Shown: piece by piece, positions 27,327 through 36,092 of the stretch
How positions within the stretch are numbered: position 1 is the first letter of the stretch
How the letters are laid out: every line of letters begins with the position of its first letter
Assembly: GCA_015228925.1 (NCBI GenBank)
Contig: JADGCQ010000004.1
Coordinates: forward strand, 19,209-83,208
Length of the DNA: 64,000 nucleotides
Origin: Magnetococcales bacterium
Lineage (GTDB): Bacteria > Pseudomonadota > Magnetococcia > Magnetococcales > UBA8363
Direction: 5' to 3'
The notes under the pieces: model-generated
Databases searched by the model: none
Told to the model about the DNA's origin: nothing
What the model saw: the letters and a program-made list of their open reading frames with translations, nothing else
Made by a program: the position numbers and the translations under genes

Positions 27327-28044
27327 ATCCAATACCGCTTCCTCCTCCCGCACACCGCCTCGACAACTCTTGGTGCTTTTGGTGTTAGGGGTTGTCGTGC
27401 AGTTGCTATGGGGCAGCACGCGACCACCACTCACCGCCAAGGCCGAGGATTTACCACAACCACCAGCGCAACAATGGTTGCAGCTTGGAGCCTTCGGAGA
27501 TCAAGTGACTTTGGCACGTATTCTCATGCTGTGGTTGCAAAATTTTGACAACCAACCGGGTCTGGCCATCCCCTTCCGTAATCTGGACTATGCCAACTTG
27601 GAAAAATGGCTCGCATTGATTCAAACCTTGGATCCACGCAGCGAATATCCCCTGTTTGCCGCCCTTTATATGTACGCTGGCACCCCCGATCCCAAGCGAA
27701 CCCGGATCATGCTGGAGTTTATCCACCGCCAGTTCCACGGCAACCCGGAACAACGTTGGCGGTGGCTTGCTTTTGCTGCCGTCCGCGCCCGCCACCGCCT
27801 CAATGATCCCCAGCTCGCCCTGCTTTACCTCAACGCACTGCTCCCGGAAATCAAACAAGGGCATCTTCCACAGTGGGTATTGGGTGTCCGTTTGAGCCTA
27901 CTCCAGTCAACGGGTCAATTGGAAAGTGCCCGCCAGTTGGTCGGTGGTCTGCTCACGCATGGGGAGATTCATTCGCCCACAGAAATTACTTTTCTTTCCG
28001 ATTGGCTCAAAAAACTAGAAGAAGGGGTGGTATTTGACCGATAA
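27301..28044 (+). CDS. Membrane-anchored TPR-like helical protein
   Basis: No ATG gives a sensible start. TTG at 27301, four bases after AGGA and overlapping the permease gene, yields 247 aa with an N-terminal helix (QLLVLLVLGVVVQLLWG). The rest is helical, with repeat-like segments (YANLEKWLALIQTLDPRSEY, PQLALLYLNALLPEIKQG) that resemble divergent TPRs. Tight coupling to the ABC-2-like permease suggests a shared job. I do not know the family by name. Confidence 0.6.
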   Translation: MIFIGKTFRSNTASSSRTPPRQLLVLLVLGVVVQLLWGSTRPPLTAKAEDLPQPPAQQWLQLGAFGDQVTLARILMLWLQNFDNQPGLAIPFRNLDYANLEKWLALIQTLDPRSEYPLFAALYMYAGTPDPKRTRIMLEFIHRQFHGNPEQRWRWLAFAAVRARHRLNDPQLALLYLNALLPEIKQGHLPQWVLGVRLSLLQSTGQLESARQLVGGLLTHGEIHSPTEITFLSDWLKKLEEGVVFDR

Positions 28045-28082
28045 AGTTAACAATTGGTAGAAGTTACACAAATCACAATATG

Positions 28083-28436
28083 TTAAGTTCCAAGCAAAAC
28101 TTCCGCAGGAATATGCAGTTCCTTGTGCAAATTGATCATCATCTTCTTCGAAAGGGGACGGTTCCCGGACAGGATTTCAGAAACCTTAGATTTTGGGCCA
28201 AGCATCGGCTCCAAATCTTTTCTCGTCAATCCCATCTGATCCATACGGAACTTGATTGCTTCAATAGAGGTAGGATTATCAATGGGGAAGTGTTTGTTCT
28301 CATAGGATTCCACCAGGGTTACCAACACATCAAGAAGATCACCATCGGACGTATCTGATTCAGCATCCATCAAATAGCTGACCCTTTTGAGAGTCAACTC
28401 ATAGTCCTGTTCTGTTTTGATTGGTTTGATGTCCAT
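28083..28436 (-). CDS. higA: HigA-family antitoxin
   Basis: The 117-aa protein has the HigA layout: an N-terminal part (MDIKPIKTEQDYELTLKRV) that wraps the toxin, and a C-terminal XRE-type helix-turn-helix (GLTRKDLEPMLGPKSKVSEI, then LSGNRPLSK). It neutralises HigB and represses the operon. Its start overlaps the toxin stop by one base, and it is second in the operon, as in other higBA loci. Confidence 0.9.
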   Translation of the reverse strand: MDIKPIKTEQDYELTLKRVSYLMDAESDTSDGDLLDVLVTLVESYENKHFPIDNPTSIEAIKFRMDQMGLTRKDLEPMLGPKSKVSEILSGNRPLSKKMMINLHKELHIPAEVLLGT

Positions 28437-28735
28437 TATACGGTCTCCATATCGATTGCATCGTACTGCTTATGGGTTCCAATAAAGCGGATATAGACTA
28501 CCCCGAATGGATAGTTGATTTTCACCAACAGTCGGTATGCGTTGCCATGGATGTTAAAAACAATGCGACTATTCTTTAAAGAACTGGCATTTCGGTATTG
28601 TGCTTTAACATCTGTCCAACTTTTCCAGTCTGCCTTCTCCGCTTCTTTGTACCAAGCTTTGAGGGGTTGTTCGCTGTCGGCGTAGATTGACTGTCCCCAG
28701 AAGTCCCGCAAAGTCTTGATAGCAATAACTCTCAT
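28436..28735 (-). CDS. higB: HigB-family mRNA interferase toxin
   Basis: The 99-aa protein belongs to the RelE/HigB fold. It begins MRVIAIKTLRDFWGQ and has the family core SWTDVKAQYRNASSL, RIVFNIHGNAYRLLVKINY and VYIRFIGTHKQYDAID. HigB cleaves mRNA on the ribosome. It is intact and precedes its antitoxin. The pair sits between the permease/TPR genes and a lone pilin gene, a typical accessory insertion point. Confidence 0.92.
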   Translation of the reverse strand: MRVIAIKTLRDFWGQSIYADSEQPLKAWYKEAEKADWKSWTDVKAQYRNASSLKNSRIVFNIHGNAYRLLVKINYPFGVVYIRFIGTHKQYDAIDMETV

Positions 28736-28752
28736 GGGAACAATCTATCATA

Positions 28753-28767
28753 TTCCCATTTTGGGAA
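28753..28767. promoter_or_regulatory. Probable HigA operator palindrome
   Basis: TTCCCA-ttt-TGGGAA lies 18 bases upstream of the higB start. A related half site (tgggaac) overlaps the higB start codon region at 28735-28741. Position and symmetry fit autorepression by the antitoxin. Confidence 0.55.
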
Positions 28768-28965
28768 CAAATATTTTTTACGGTCTTGCCAAAACCCTGA
28801 TGATTTTGGTGCATCCAAGAATCAGGCTATAGCCGCAAAAAAAATGCGCCAACTGAACGATCTTCATTCGCCTCTATGGGGCTGGAAGTGTAGAATGAAG
28901 CCTGTTTGAAAGCAGAACCTTTCCAGCACGCGCCAACCTATTAACTGTAGGAAATCTGATCCATC

Positions 28966-29631
28966 ATGATCATTCTCCCCAGAAAAACACATCAAGCCGG
29001 TTTCTCGCTGATTGAAATTGCCATTGTCCTGGTCATCATTGGGCTTCTGCTAGGTGGGGTCATGAAAGGACAAACCATGGTTCAAAACACCAAAATCAAA
29101 CGCATCGCTACCGATACCCAATCAGTCCAAGCGTCCATCCACGCCTATTCAGACACCTATTGGCAATTGCCAGGGGACGACAGCGGTGCAGTTGCCCATT
29201 TCACGGCGGCGGTGGTTGGTCCTGGCGATGGCGATGGTAAAATAGAGGGATTGTTTGAACCCGCCGACCTGGACGCAGATGAAACGGCCCGTGCATGGAG
29301 TCATTTGCGTTGCGCCAACCTGATCAAAGGATCCTGTGTTGCTGCCGCCACCGCAAGCGTACTGCCGCGAAACCCGGTGGGTGGTATTGTTGGCATCGCA
29401 GATGGCCGTGCCTCTTCTGCCACCGTCCTGGACATGACAACAATGGCTGTGTGCATGACTAACATTCCGTCAACGGTCGCTGAGGCCTATGACACCCTCC
29501 AGGATGATGGTGTCGGCACCTCCGGTGACGTTCTCGGCAGCGCAAACGGTGCCGCAGCTGCGGATGCGACACCGAGTAATGCAACAGCCTACACTGCCGG
29601 TCAAGTCGTTTATGTATGTTCCGGTTTTTAA
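28966..29631 (+). CDS. Type IV pilin-like protein (possible major pilin of the MSHA-like pilus)
   Basis: The 221-aa protein has a canonical prepilin leader and helix: THQAG then FSLIEIAIVLVIIGLLLGG. A pilin globular domain follows (ATDTQSVQASIHAYSDTYWQ, LPGDDSGA). Two cysteines near the end (AVCMTN and YVCSGF) could close the D-region loop of type IV pilins. It lies alone, apart from the assembly genes and past the HigBA pair. The short leader and simple fold make it a better major-subunit candidate than the three minor prepilins. Confidence 0.8.
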   Translation: MIILPRKTHQAGFSLIEIAIVLVIIGLLLGGVMKGQTMVQNTKIKRIATDTQSVQASIHAYSDTYWQLPGDDSGAVAHFTAAVVGPGDGDGKIEGLFEPADLDADETARAWSHLRCANLIKGSCVAAATASVLPRNPVGGIVGIADGRASSATVLDMTTMAVCMTNIPSTVAEAYDTLQDDGVGTSGDVLGSANGAAAADATPSNATAYTAGQVVYVCSGF

Positions 29632-29668
29632 TTAAAATGTGACGACGTTCACACCCCCCCTTGACAAA

Positions 29669-29743
29669 CGTCATCCTAAGCGAAAGCATGGGATCCATGG
29701 AGGCCCCGTGAAACCTAGATTCCCGCTTTCGCTTAGAATGACG
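29669..29743. repeat. Intergenic inverted repeat, 19-base arms
   Basis: The arm cgtcatcctaagcgaaagc at 29669-29687 is mirrored by gctttcgcttagaatgacg at 29725-29743 with one mismatch. The spacer also holds partly complementary bases (gggatcc...). It lies 38 bases after the pilin stop. It could terminate transcription or be a REP-like dispersed palindrome. No T-run follows it directly. Confidence 0.65.
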
Positions 29744-29887
29744 GGGTCTGAACGGTTACGACAAAGGAGGACGACGGGGTACCTGCCAACATTATGAAGC
29801 AGTCTGTTTAAGTTCACACCGCTCCTCAGTGGTGTGCATGAGATGTGATTGATTTGTTGAAAATCTGATAGACTACAGGAAAGTCTC

Positions 29888-30829
29888 ATGCCGGAAAGTG
29901 ACGAAAAACGCCATAATGATCAGTTCGACGTCCCATGGAAAGATATTCTGGATGCCTATTTGCCTGATTTTCTGGAGTTCTTTCTGCCTGTAGCGTTTGC
30001 CGAAATCGACTGGAGTCGAGGGTTTGAGTTCCTGAACACCGAATTTGCTCGCATCTCCCGTGATGCCGACATCGGTGATCGGCGAATGGACAAGTTGATC
30101 AAGGTGTGGCAACGCGATGGCAAGGAGTTTTGGGTTCTCATCCACATTGAGATTCAGGGAGACAGGAAAACGAATTTTGCCTCAGGAATGTATGTCTTCC
30201 AGTATCGGGCCTATGATCTCTACCAAGTGCCGGTAGTCGGTTTGGCTATCTTGGCTGATGAGGAGGTTGGATGGCGGCCAACGGAATTTGGTTATGAAAT
30301 GTGGGGAACGAAACAGAGCTATCAGTTTACTTCTGTAAAGCTGTTGGACTATTCGGAAAGCGGGTTGGAGCAGTCCACCAACCCGTTTGCAGTTGTCACG
30401 TTGGCGCATCTGCATGCCAAGAAGACCAAGCATCTGGCAGAGGACCGCTATGTGGTCAAAAGGCGGATGATTTTTGGGTTGTACCGAAGAGGTTTTAGTC
30501 GCAAGCAGGTGATTGATCTATTTAACTTTATCGACTGGGTGATGCATTTGCCGAAAAAGCTTGATGATCGGTTGAACGCAGAGATTCTTGAACATGAGGA
30601 GAGCCAGAAAATGCCTTACATTTCGAGTATGGAACGGTTTTTGGAAGAACGGGGCGAAAAAAAAGGTGAGGCAAAAATGTTGGCGCGCCAATTGCGGAGC
30701 CGTTTTGGTGAATTACCAACGTGGGCCAGCGAAAAGCTTAACAAAGCCGAACCGCCTTTTCTGGAGGAATGGGGACTTAGGATCTTGGATGCTAAATCAC
30801 TGAACGCAGTTTTTGCAGACCGGACATAA
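29888..30829 (+). CDS. Rpn/YhgA-like putative nuclease with DUF4351-like C-terminus
   Basis: The 313-aa protein resembles the Rpn group of PD-(D/E)XK proteins, which are annotated as putative transposases and promote recombination in E. coli. The core DRRMDKLIKVW...HIEIQGD has the metal-binding aspartate and a glutamate, but a glutamine where the ExK lysine would be. The C-terminus (RQLRSRFGELPTWASEKLNK, ILDAKSLNAVF) is the DUF4351-type tail, also found in the protein at 53680. The role in this family is not settled, and catalysis is uncertain given the ExQ. Confidence 0.75.
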   Translation: MPESDEKRHNDQFDVPWKDILDAYLPDFLEFFLPVAFAEIDWSRGFEFLNTEFARISRDADIGDRRMDKLIKVWQRDGKEFWVLIHIEIQGDRKTNFASGMYVFQYRAYDLYQVPVVGLAILADEEVGWRPTEFGYEMWGTKQSYQFTSVKLLDYSESGLEQSTNPFAVVTLAHLHAKKTKHLAEDRYVVKRRMIFGLYRRGFSRKQVIDLFNFIDWVMHLPKKLDDRLNAEILEHEESQKMPYISSMERFLEERGEKKGEAKMLARQLRSRFGELPTWASEKLNKAEPPFLEEWGLRILDAKSLNAVFADRT

Positions 30830-31134
30830 CGGCGACCATTCTCCGGGATTGGCCACTGTCGCTTACGGTCGCAATTGGCACCCTATTTAAGGGTAAATAA
30901 TTTCCGACAAATTGCCATCGACCAAGCGGGGGTCTGAAGTAGGTCCGCAGGTGTCTCGAAGTATCGGAAAAACAAAATTTTCGATCGAATCTGATTAAAT
31001 TGAGCCGGAACTGTAAAGGCCACGTGGGAAAACGAGCTGTTTGGAAACATCCTGTTATTTTTGGATTCTGGTTTTGTCTTTTTTTTGCCCGAATGCCATC
31101 ATGTCCGGCATGGTTTAGGTGGCCGTAACAAGGA
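30830..31134. other. Gene-free interval, nothing recognised
   Basis: About 305 bases lie between the Rpn-like gene and the end of the leftward tri-heme cytochrome gene. I see no credible coding region, tRNA, strong hairpin with T-run, or repeat shared with other gaps in the window. Confidence 0.5.
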
Positions 31135-32211
31135 TCAAGGGGTACGGTCCACATCCGGCAAACCAGCCACCGGATGAAAAACCCGATGGACATAATGCAG
31201 GATCGCAACAAGTTTTTCATCGGACAGAACCGATTTCCACGCTGGCATAGATGTGCCGGGAATTCCATCGCGCAGAGTCGCCAGTAAAGTCGTCGCCGTT
31301 TGCCCATCCATAAAGGTTTTAGCGGTAAGATCGCGTGGATGCGGCTCAAGAAACCGGCCAATCCAATTCTTACCAGTCCCGTCGGCGGCATGGCAAAAAG
31401 CACAATTTTTTTGGAAAAGCGTCTCCCCCAACCGTTCCACCGGCGTCAGATCGGCCACAACAGCAGGAAGGTCATGAACGGCATAAATCGACGCCCCACT
31501 CACCCCGTCAATTTTGCCCACCGTTTCTGGCGTCACGCCATTGCGCGGAAAAGAGACCGGCCTTGAATCCCAAATCGGTCCCTCTTCCTCCACCCGCCCA
31601 CGATCATGGCAGGTGATACAGGCTGAAAAAAAAAGTTGCTTGCCCTCACGCTGCTCTACCGTCAGTTGATCATCGGGGGTATCCAACGCCAACGCCCCGG
31701 TTGCAAACGGAAAGGCCACGGCATACCGTTCATGATTGTCCCAACCATTGGCTTTGGTGTGATAGCGGGTATTGGAAGCATGGCGAACCATGAACTCCCA
31801 ACGGACAAAATCGGCAACCTCTGCGATTTCGTCTTTACCGAGAATGGTGCCAAACCCCGCCATGGCACTCCCAGAAATACCGGAGGTAATGACGGTCACC
31901 ATCCGTTCACGAGAAAGCTCACCAGGAGAAGTTGCCAGAAAATTGCGCGGTTTGGGGGAGAGAAAACTGCTGGCCAACGTTTGCGCGTCTCCAGAGTAAC
32001 CATGGCAAAAATAGCAGCGGAAATTATAGATCTTCCGCCCCCGCTCATGATGTTGGGCATCCCACCCATCCTCGGCAACCACCGAATTCACCGATCCCGC
32101 CACAACGGGAAGGCTTTCCAACCCCTGTGCCATCGCGGGATGGTTGACCAACAACCCCAGCCCAATCGTCAAAGCCGCCTGCAATACCACGATACCATCC
32201 CACTCAGCCAA
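31135..32211 (-). CDS. Tri-heme periplasmic cytochrome c, downstream copy
   Basis: The 358-aa protein has a signal peptide (ALTIGLGLLVNHPAMAQ) and three heme sites: CYFCH, CITCH and CAFCH. The outer two domains look like class I cytochromes, with distal Met candidates in GSAMAGFG and GTSMPAW. The middle domain has no obvious Met ligand and is followed by an unusual stretch (VSGASIYAVHDLPAVVADL). It follows the other tri-heme gene by 55 bases on the same strand and probably shares its transcript. A role in periplasmic electron transfer is likely; no terminal oxidase or reductase is adjacent. Confidence 0.85.
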   Translation of the reverse strand: MAEWDGIVVLQAALTIGLGLLVNHPAMAQGLESLPVVAGSVNSVVAEDGWDAQHHERGRKIYNFRCYFCHGYSGDAQTLASSFLSPKPRNFLATSPGELSRERMVTVITSGISGSAMAGFGTILGKDEIAEVADFVRWEFMVRHASNTRYHTKANGWDNHERYAVAFPFATGALALDTPDDQLTVEQREGKQLFFSACITCHDRGRVEEEGPIWDSRPVSFPRNGVTPETVGKIDGVSGASIYAVHDLPAVVADLTPVERLGETLFQKNCAFCHAADGTGKNWIGRFLEPHPRDLTAKTFMDGQTATTLLATLRDGIPGTSMPAWKSVLSDEKLVAILHYVHRVFHPVAGLPDVDRTP

Positions 32212-32266
32212 AGAATTCCAACGCCGAACCTGAAAAGATCACCACCATAGAGGATATGGCTGTTAG

Positions 32267-33358
32267 TCAGTGTTGCACATCCTTCCCTGAGCCTTCACCG
32301 CCCGTTTCCATCTTTTTAAGTTCTTCGTTATGGCCCGGTTTGATAAAAGTGAGAAACACATATTCACCAACATTGGCGATTTCCTGGGGAGACAAAACCT
32401 TTTCCCAGGCAGGCATTTCGCTACGCACCATCCCCTTGGAAATCACTTCAAACAAGCGTGGCCGATTGTATTTGTGCTGCGACGCCGGGTGACGGAAATT
32501 ACGCGGCTTAGGCTCGATAAACTCTGCTCTCGGACCTCGGCCATCCCCATTTTTTCCGTGACAGACGGAACAATTGGCCAGATAAAAACGCATCCCCCAT
32601 TCCGCATCCCCCTTCAAACTCTGCGGCATAGGCTCCCGCATGGCCACAAGATCCAAAGACCCCTCTTTTTCCTCCTCCGATAACGCAGCCCCACTTTCCC
32701 CCTTTTCAGCCCCTTTCTCAACCGACTTTTCCCCCTCCTGGAACATAAACGCGCCGCGAATGTAATGCACAACCGCCACAATCTCCTCCTCGGACAAACG
32801 GCCTGACCATGCAGGCATCGCCGTTTCGGGACGACCAAACCGCACCGAGAACAACATGCGTTCGAGGGAAAGTTCCTGACGGGCCTTATCATCCGTAAAA
32901 TTACGTGGCGGGGGAGTCAGTCCACTTTGTGCCCATACTGCGGTGTCGCCACTGTCCCCGTGACATACCGAGCAATTTTGGGCAAACAAACGTCGGCCAA
33001 GGCTCGCATTCTCCGAACGAATGGAAGGCATAAGCCGATCCTGGATATAATCAATAACACCCTCAATCTGGGCCTCTGTAAGAATACGGCTCCAACTCGA
33101 CATTGCCGTCCCGGGACGCCCATCCCGAACGGACTTGATCATCCGCTCCCGGGTCAATTCTACCAAACCGGAAGCATCGTTGAATTTCCGCGGTGGCGGA
33201 TTCATTCCCCCGGAAATTGTAGAACTCCCTTCACCTTTTCGCCCATGGCATGATGCACAATATTTCTGGTACGTCTCGTGGGGAGAGTTCTCGGTTGCAG
33301 ATGCCGACAAAACCGATAGAAAAAAAATAACCGCAACGGAGAGAAAAAGTTGTAACAT
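32267..33358 (-). CDS. Tri-heme periplasmic cytochrome c, upstream copy
   Basis: Three class I-like cytochrome domains lie in tandem, with heme sites CASCH, CSVCH and CSVCH. Matching distal Met segments are GTAMSSW, ETAMPAW and RSEMPAW, each followed by an E-rich helix. The best start is the ATG at 33358, since AGGGA lies nine bases upstream; ATGs at 33364 and 33367 crowd that site. The signal peptide is MLQLFLSVAVIFFLSVLSAS. A charged linker (EKSVEKGAEKGESGAALSEE) separates domains two and three. It is divergent from the NHL lipoprotein gene, so the 207-base gap may hold promoters for both. Confidence 0.87.
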   Translation of the reverse strand: MLQLFLSVAVIFFLSVLSASATENSPHETYQKYCASCHGRKGEGSSTISGGMNPPPRKFNDASGLVELTRERMIKSVRDGRPGTAMSSWSRILTEAQIEGVIDYIQDRLMPSIRSENASLGRRLFAQNCSVCHGDSGDTAVWAQSGLTPPPRNFTDDKARQELSLERMLFSVRFGRPETAMPAWSGRLSEEEIVAVVHYIRGAFMFQEGEKSVEKGAEKGESGAALSEEEKEGSLDLVAMREPMPQSLKGDAEWGMRFYLANCSVCHGKNGDGRGPRAEFIEPKPRNFRHPASQHKYNRPRLFEVISKGMVRSEMPAWEKVLSPQEIANVGEYVFLTFIKPGHNEELKKMETGGEGSGKDVQH

Positions 33359-33565
33359 GATCATCATTCCCTGTCTGTTTTCCCTTGAACATGCCTCTGT
33401 CATGGGTCAACCTTTCTGGCAAATTTACTTGAACAAATATCAAGGTATGGACTATAACACATGGCACGGGCAAAGTTCTATTGGCAATACCGCTCCAAAG
33501 AGGAAAGATGCATCCCATTTCGTCAACTATCCCCCCCCTGACTGTCATGTAACGGGAGATTACCC

Positions 33566-35011
33566 ATGTACAACTCGGTTTCATTGAGGATCATGCTGGC
33601 ATGCTTTGCCCTGCTACATCTGGTGTCGGGGTGTGTTACAACGCCCAAGAAAGCGGATGATTTACCCGAACTGGTCTTTCCCATCCCTCCCGACCAGGCA
33701 CGTATGGCTTACGAACGGACCATCTTCGGCAGTGCCGACAGTCTGCCCAAAGAGAGTTCCACATCGTCTGAGCTTAAATCCATACTTTCCGGCGAATCGG
33801 ACACTTCCGGCAAAGCCTTCGGCAAACCCTATGGCATCGCTGTCGCCAAGGGGGTCGTTTTTGTCTCCGACACCATTCATCGGTCGGTCATGCGATTTGA
33901 CCCCGGTCACGGCGAATTTTCCGAGATCGGTAAAAGTGATCCGGGTACTCTGACAAAACCCATGGGCCTCTCTGTGGACGCAAAGGGCAATCTGTACGTC
34001 ATGGACGCAACCGCCAAGCGGGTCATGGTCTATGACAATGCCGGAAAATATCTCCGTTCCATCGGGAAAAGGGAGGATTTTGATCACCCTTCCTCCGTCG
34101 CTGTCAATCCCGAGGGAACCCGCGTCTTTGCTGTGGATACCGCCGGCCCGCGCAGCACCCCAGAATTCCACCGTATTCGCGTTTACGATGCCACCAATGG
34201 AAATTTTCTCCATGACATTGGCCGTCGCGGCAGTGGCGATGGCGAATTCAACCTGTTGCGTGATGCCACCGTTGGCAAGGATGGACTCCTTTACGTCGTC
34301 GATGGTGGTAACTTCCGGGTTCAAGTTTTCAACCAGGATGGCACCTTCGTGAAAAAATTCGGTGAGGTGGGCCGACATCTTGGCCAGTTTGCCCGTCCCA
34401 AGGGAATCGCCACGGACAGCGAAAACAACCTGTACATTTCCGACGCATCCCACGGAAATTTCCAAATCTTTAACAAAGATGGACAACTTCTCCTTTTTGT
34501 CGGAGACCGTGGCAAAGATACCGAACGGGCCAAATACCTCCTTCCCTCCATGATCTCTGTCGATGAAGACGGTCGGGTTTACATGGTTGATCAAGGTTAT
34601 CGAAAGGTAGACGTTTACCGCCCCATATCCCTGGATACCAAGAGCGGTTTCCTTGGAAAAGCCTATGAAACCCTCAGCAAGATGAAACCTTCAAAAAATC
34701 CCAAAGACCCAACCCCCGCCAAACCGCAAGGGGATACCCCGGCTGCGCAGGTTCCAGAAAAAGCCTCAACACAATCGACCACCACCCCTCCTATTCAGAC
34801 GGCCCCAGCACCAAAAACGACGGCACCACAGACTGCGGCACCCCAAGCTGCCGTCCCAGCACCAGAAATCGCAAAGCCTACAGTGACAACAACCCAAGTG
34901 CCAACACCAAGCACTCAGGTAGCCAGTCCACCTGCAAAACCATCCGATGGCACCAAGCCAAGCTTTCAGCTCAAAGGAGACTCCAAAATAAGAAGGCTTG
35001 GCGAGCATTGA
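33566..35011 (+). CDS. NHL-repeat lipoprotein with Pro/Thr/Ala-rich tail
   Basis: The 481-aa protein starts with a lipoprotein signal (lipobox LVSGC). Six NHL-type blades fill about residues 85-360 (KPYGIAVAKGVVFVSD, KPMGLSVDAKGNLYVMD, HPSSVAVNPEGTRVFAVD, ARPKGIATDSENNLYISD). The last 110 residues are a disordered Pro/Thr/Ala/Lys-rich tail, perhaps spanning periplasm or wall. NHL propellers often act as scaffolds or bind ligands. It lies between the two arms of the redox locus, convergent with the cupredoxin/heptaheme operon. Confidence 0.85.
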   Translation: MYNSVSLRIMLACFALLHLVSGCVTTPKKADDLPELVFPIPPDQARMAYERTIFGSADSLPKESSTSSELKSILSGESDTSGKAFGKPYGIAVAKGVVFVSDTIHRSVMRFDPGHGEFSEIGKSDPGTLTKPMGLSVDAKGNLYVMDATAKRVMVYDNAGKYLRSIGKREDFDHPSSVAVNPEGTRVFAVDTAGPRSTPEFHRIRVYDATNGNFLHDIGRRGSGDGEFNLLRDATVGKDGLLYVVDGGNFRVQVFNQDGTFVKKFGEVGRHLGQFARPKGIATDSENNLYISDASHGNFQIFNKDGQLLLFVGDRGKDTERAKYLLPSMISVDEDGRVYMVDQGYRKVDVYRPISLDTKSGFLGKAYETLSKMKPSKNPKDPTPAKPQGDTPAAQVPEKASTQSTTTPPIQTAPAPKTTAPQTAAPQAAVPAPEIAKPTVTTTQVPTPSTQVASPPAKPSDGTKPSFQLKGDSKIRRLGEH

Positions 35012-35037
35012 CCTGACAGGATGAAATCCTGATATTT

Positions 35038-35079
35038 CTAGGGCGTGTTGACATTGGCTCATTTGTTGACACGCCCTAG
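35038..35079. repeat. Short palindrome made of MITE-like ends
   Basis: ctagggcgtgt at 35038-35048 pairs with acacgccctag at 35069-35079. The left arm continues tgacatt, exactly as at the ends of the 5925-6249 element. It looks like two terminal repeats brought together with the centre lost. It lies between convergent genes and might also work as a weak two-way terminator, but no T-run adjoins it. Confidence 0.6.
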
Positions 35080-35120
35080 AAAATTAACTTATCTTTCCGA
35101 TACGTTCGATTTTCACCAAC

Positions 35121-36092
35121 TCATTGTTGGGAGAAAACCAGATTAATGGTATCTGAGACGCTCTTATGCTCATTGGCGGCATGATTGAAGATTGCTATCG
35201 CTGCGGAAATGGTTTTCCCTTGGCCGAGAATTGCGTCATCATCGTGTCCCGTGTTCAGTAGACGCGACATTTCCAGATACCAAAACCCTTCCTTCCATAC
35301 CCCTTGCGCAACAACATCGGCAATACTTCCAGAAACTTTCCCGGTTAACGTAACACTCGGCACTTCATCTTCCTGGTGTAGTTTTGGGGCTTTGTTGTTG
35401 ATATAGAAAGCATCGCCTGCATCACTGCGATTCATAATATACACAACGCCAAAGGGGCTGTCATATTCGGCGGCCCCTTCAATCGGCTTCTGGGTAATCG
35501 TTTGGTGACGATCTTCGGCAAGACCGGCGGCATTGGTTCGCCCAGCAGACCAATGCCATAGATCAACACGATAATCTTTGTTACTTAACATGCATGAGTC
35601 ATAATCACCGTCCAATTGGAAACGAACAGCAAAACCATCATCAAACTTCTTTTTGTCTTTTTGATAGCTCGTATCATTCCAACGCCAGGGACGGAAACTT
35701 GTATCCGCAGCCTTATCCGGCCAACGGGCAGCTAAATAAAATCGATCTCCGAAAACTCCGACCCTGATTTCTACATCCACCATGCCTGTTACATTGCCAG
35801 GATCTTGCTCCAAGGCCGGATTCACCGTTGTCATGAATACCTGTTTTGTAAGACCGGGCCATTCATCCACTTGCCCATCGACGACGGGAGCTGCACTCAA
35901 AACAGGTACATTCAAAGTTCTCGCTTGGCCAAAGGTTGTCGGTTTCATGGGGGCAGCCCCGTCCTTGGCTGCAACCGTGGATGACCACGCAAAAACCAAC
36001 AGCAGTAACGTAAGGACAGCCACCCCCCAATCCGGTACAAGACTCTTTGGAAAATGCTTCAACTGCGAGATGTAAATGTTGAATTTATTCAA
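35121..36092 (-). CDS. Ethylbenzene-dehydrogenase-gamma-like heme-binding protein
   Basis: I place the start at TTG 36092, since GGAGGG (36100-36105) lies seven bases upstream; an ATG at 36134 lies deeper in the cupredoxin gene. The 323-aa product has a signal or anchor helix (GVAVLTLLLLVFAWSSTVAA). A beta-sandwich domain of the EB_dh type follows (VDGQVDEWPGL, VGVFGDRFYLAARW, DDGFAVRFQLDG, WKEGFWYLEMSRLLNTG). In the DMSO-reductase family the gamma subunits bind heme b with this fold. No molybdenum subunit is present here, so it may act as a stand-alone heme protein. It is last in its operon. Confidence 0.8.
   Translation of the reverse strand: MNKFNIYISQLKHFPKSLVPDWGVAVLTLLLLVFAWSSTVAAKDGAAPMKPTTFGQARTLNVPVLSAAPVVDGQVDEWPGLTKQVFMTTVNPALEQDPGNVTGMVDVEIRVGVFGDRFYLAARWPDKAADTSFRPWRWNDTSYQKDKKKFDDGFAVRFQLDGDYDSCMLSNKDYRVDLWHWSAGRTNAAGLAEDRHQTITQKPIEGAAEYDSPFGVVYIMNRSDAGDAFYINNKAPKLHQEDEVPSVTLTGKVSGSIADVVAQGVWKEGFWYLEMSRLLNTGHDDDAILGQGKTISAAIAIFNHAANEHKSVSDTINLVFSQQ

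Noticed and set aside
29888..30829. Insertion sequence with transposase, prompted by the transposase label of Rpn-like proteins
   Set aside because: No terminal inverted repeats or target duplications flank the gene, and the family is a PD-(D/E)XK nuclease group rather than a DDE transposase.
30792..31403. Minus-strand frame at the 3' end of the tri-heme cytochrome gene
   Set aside because: It overlaps the cytochrome coding region in another frame and shows no motif; the overlap is better explained by the CxxCH protein.
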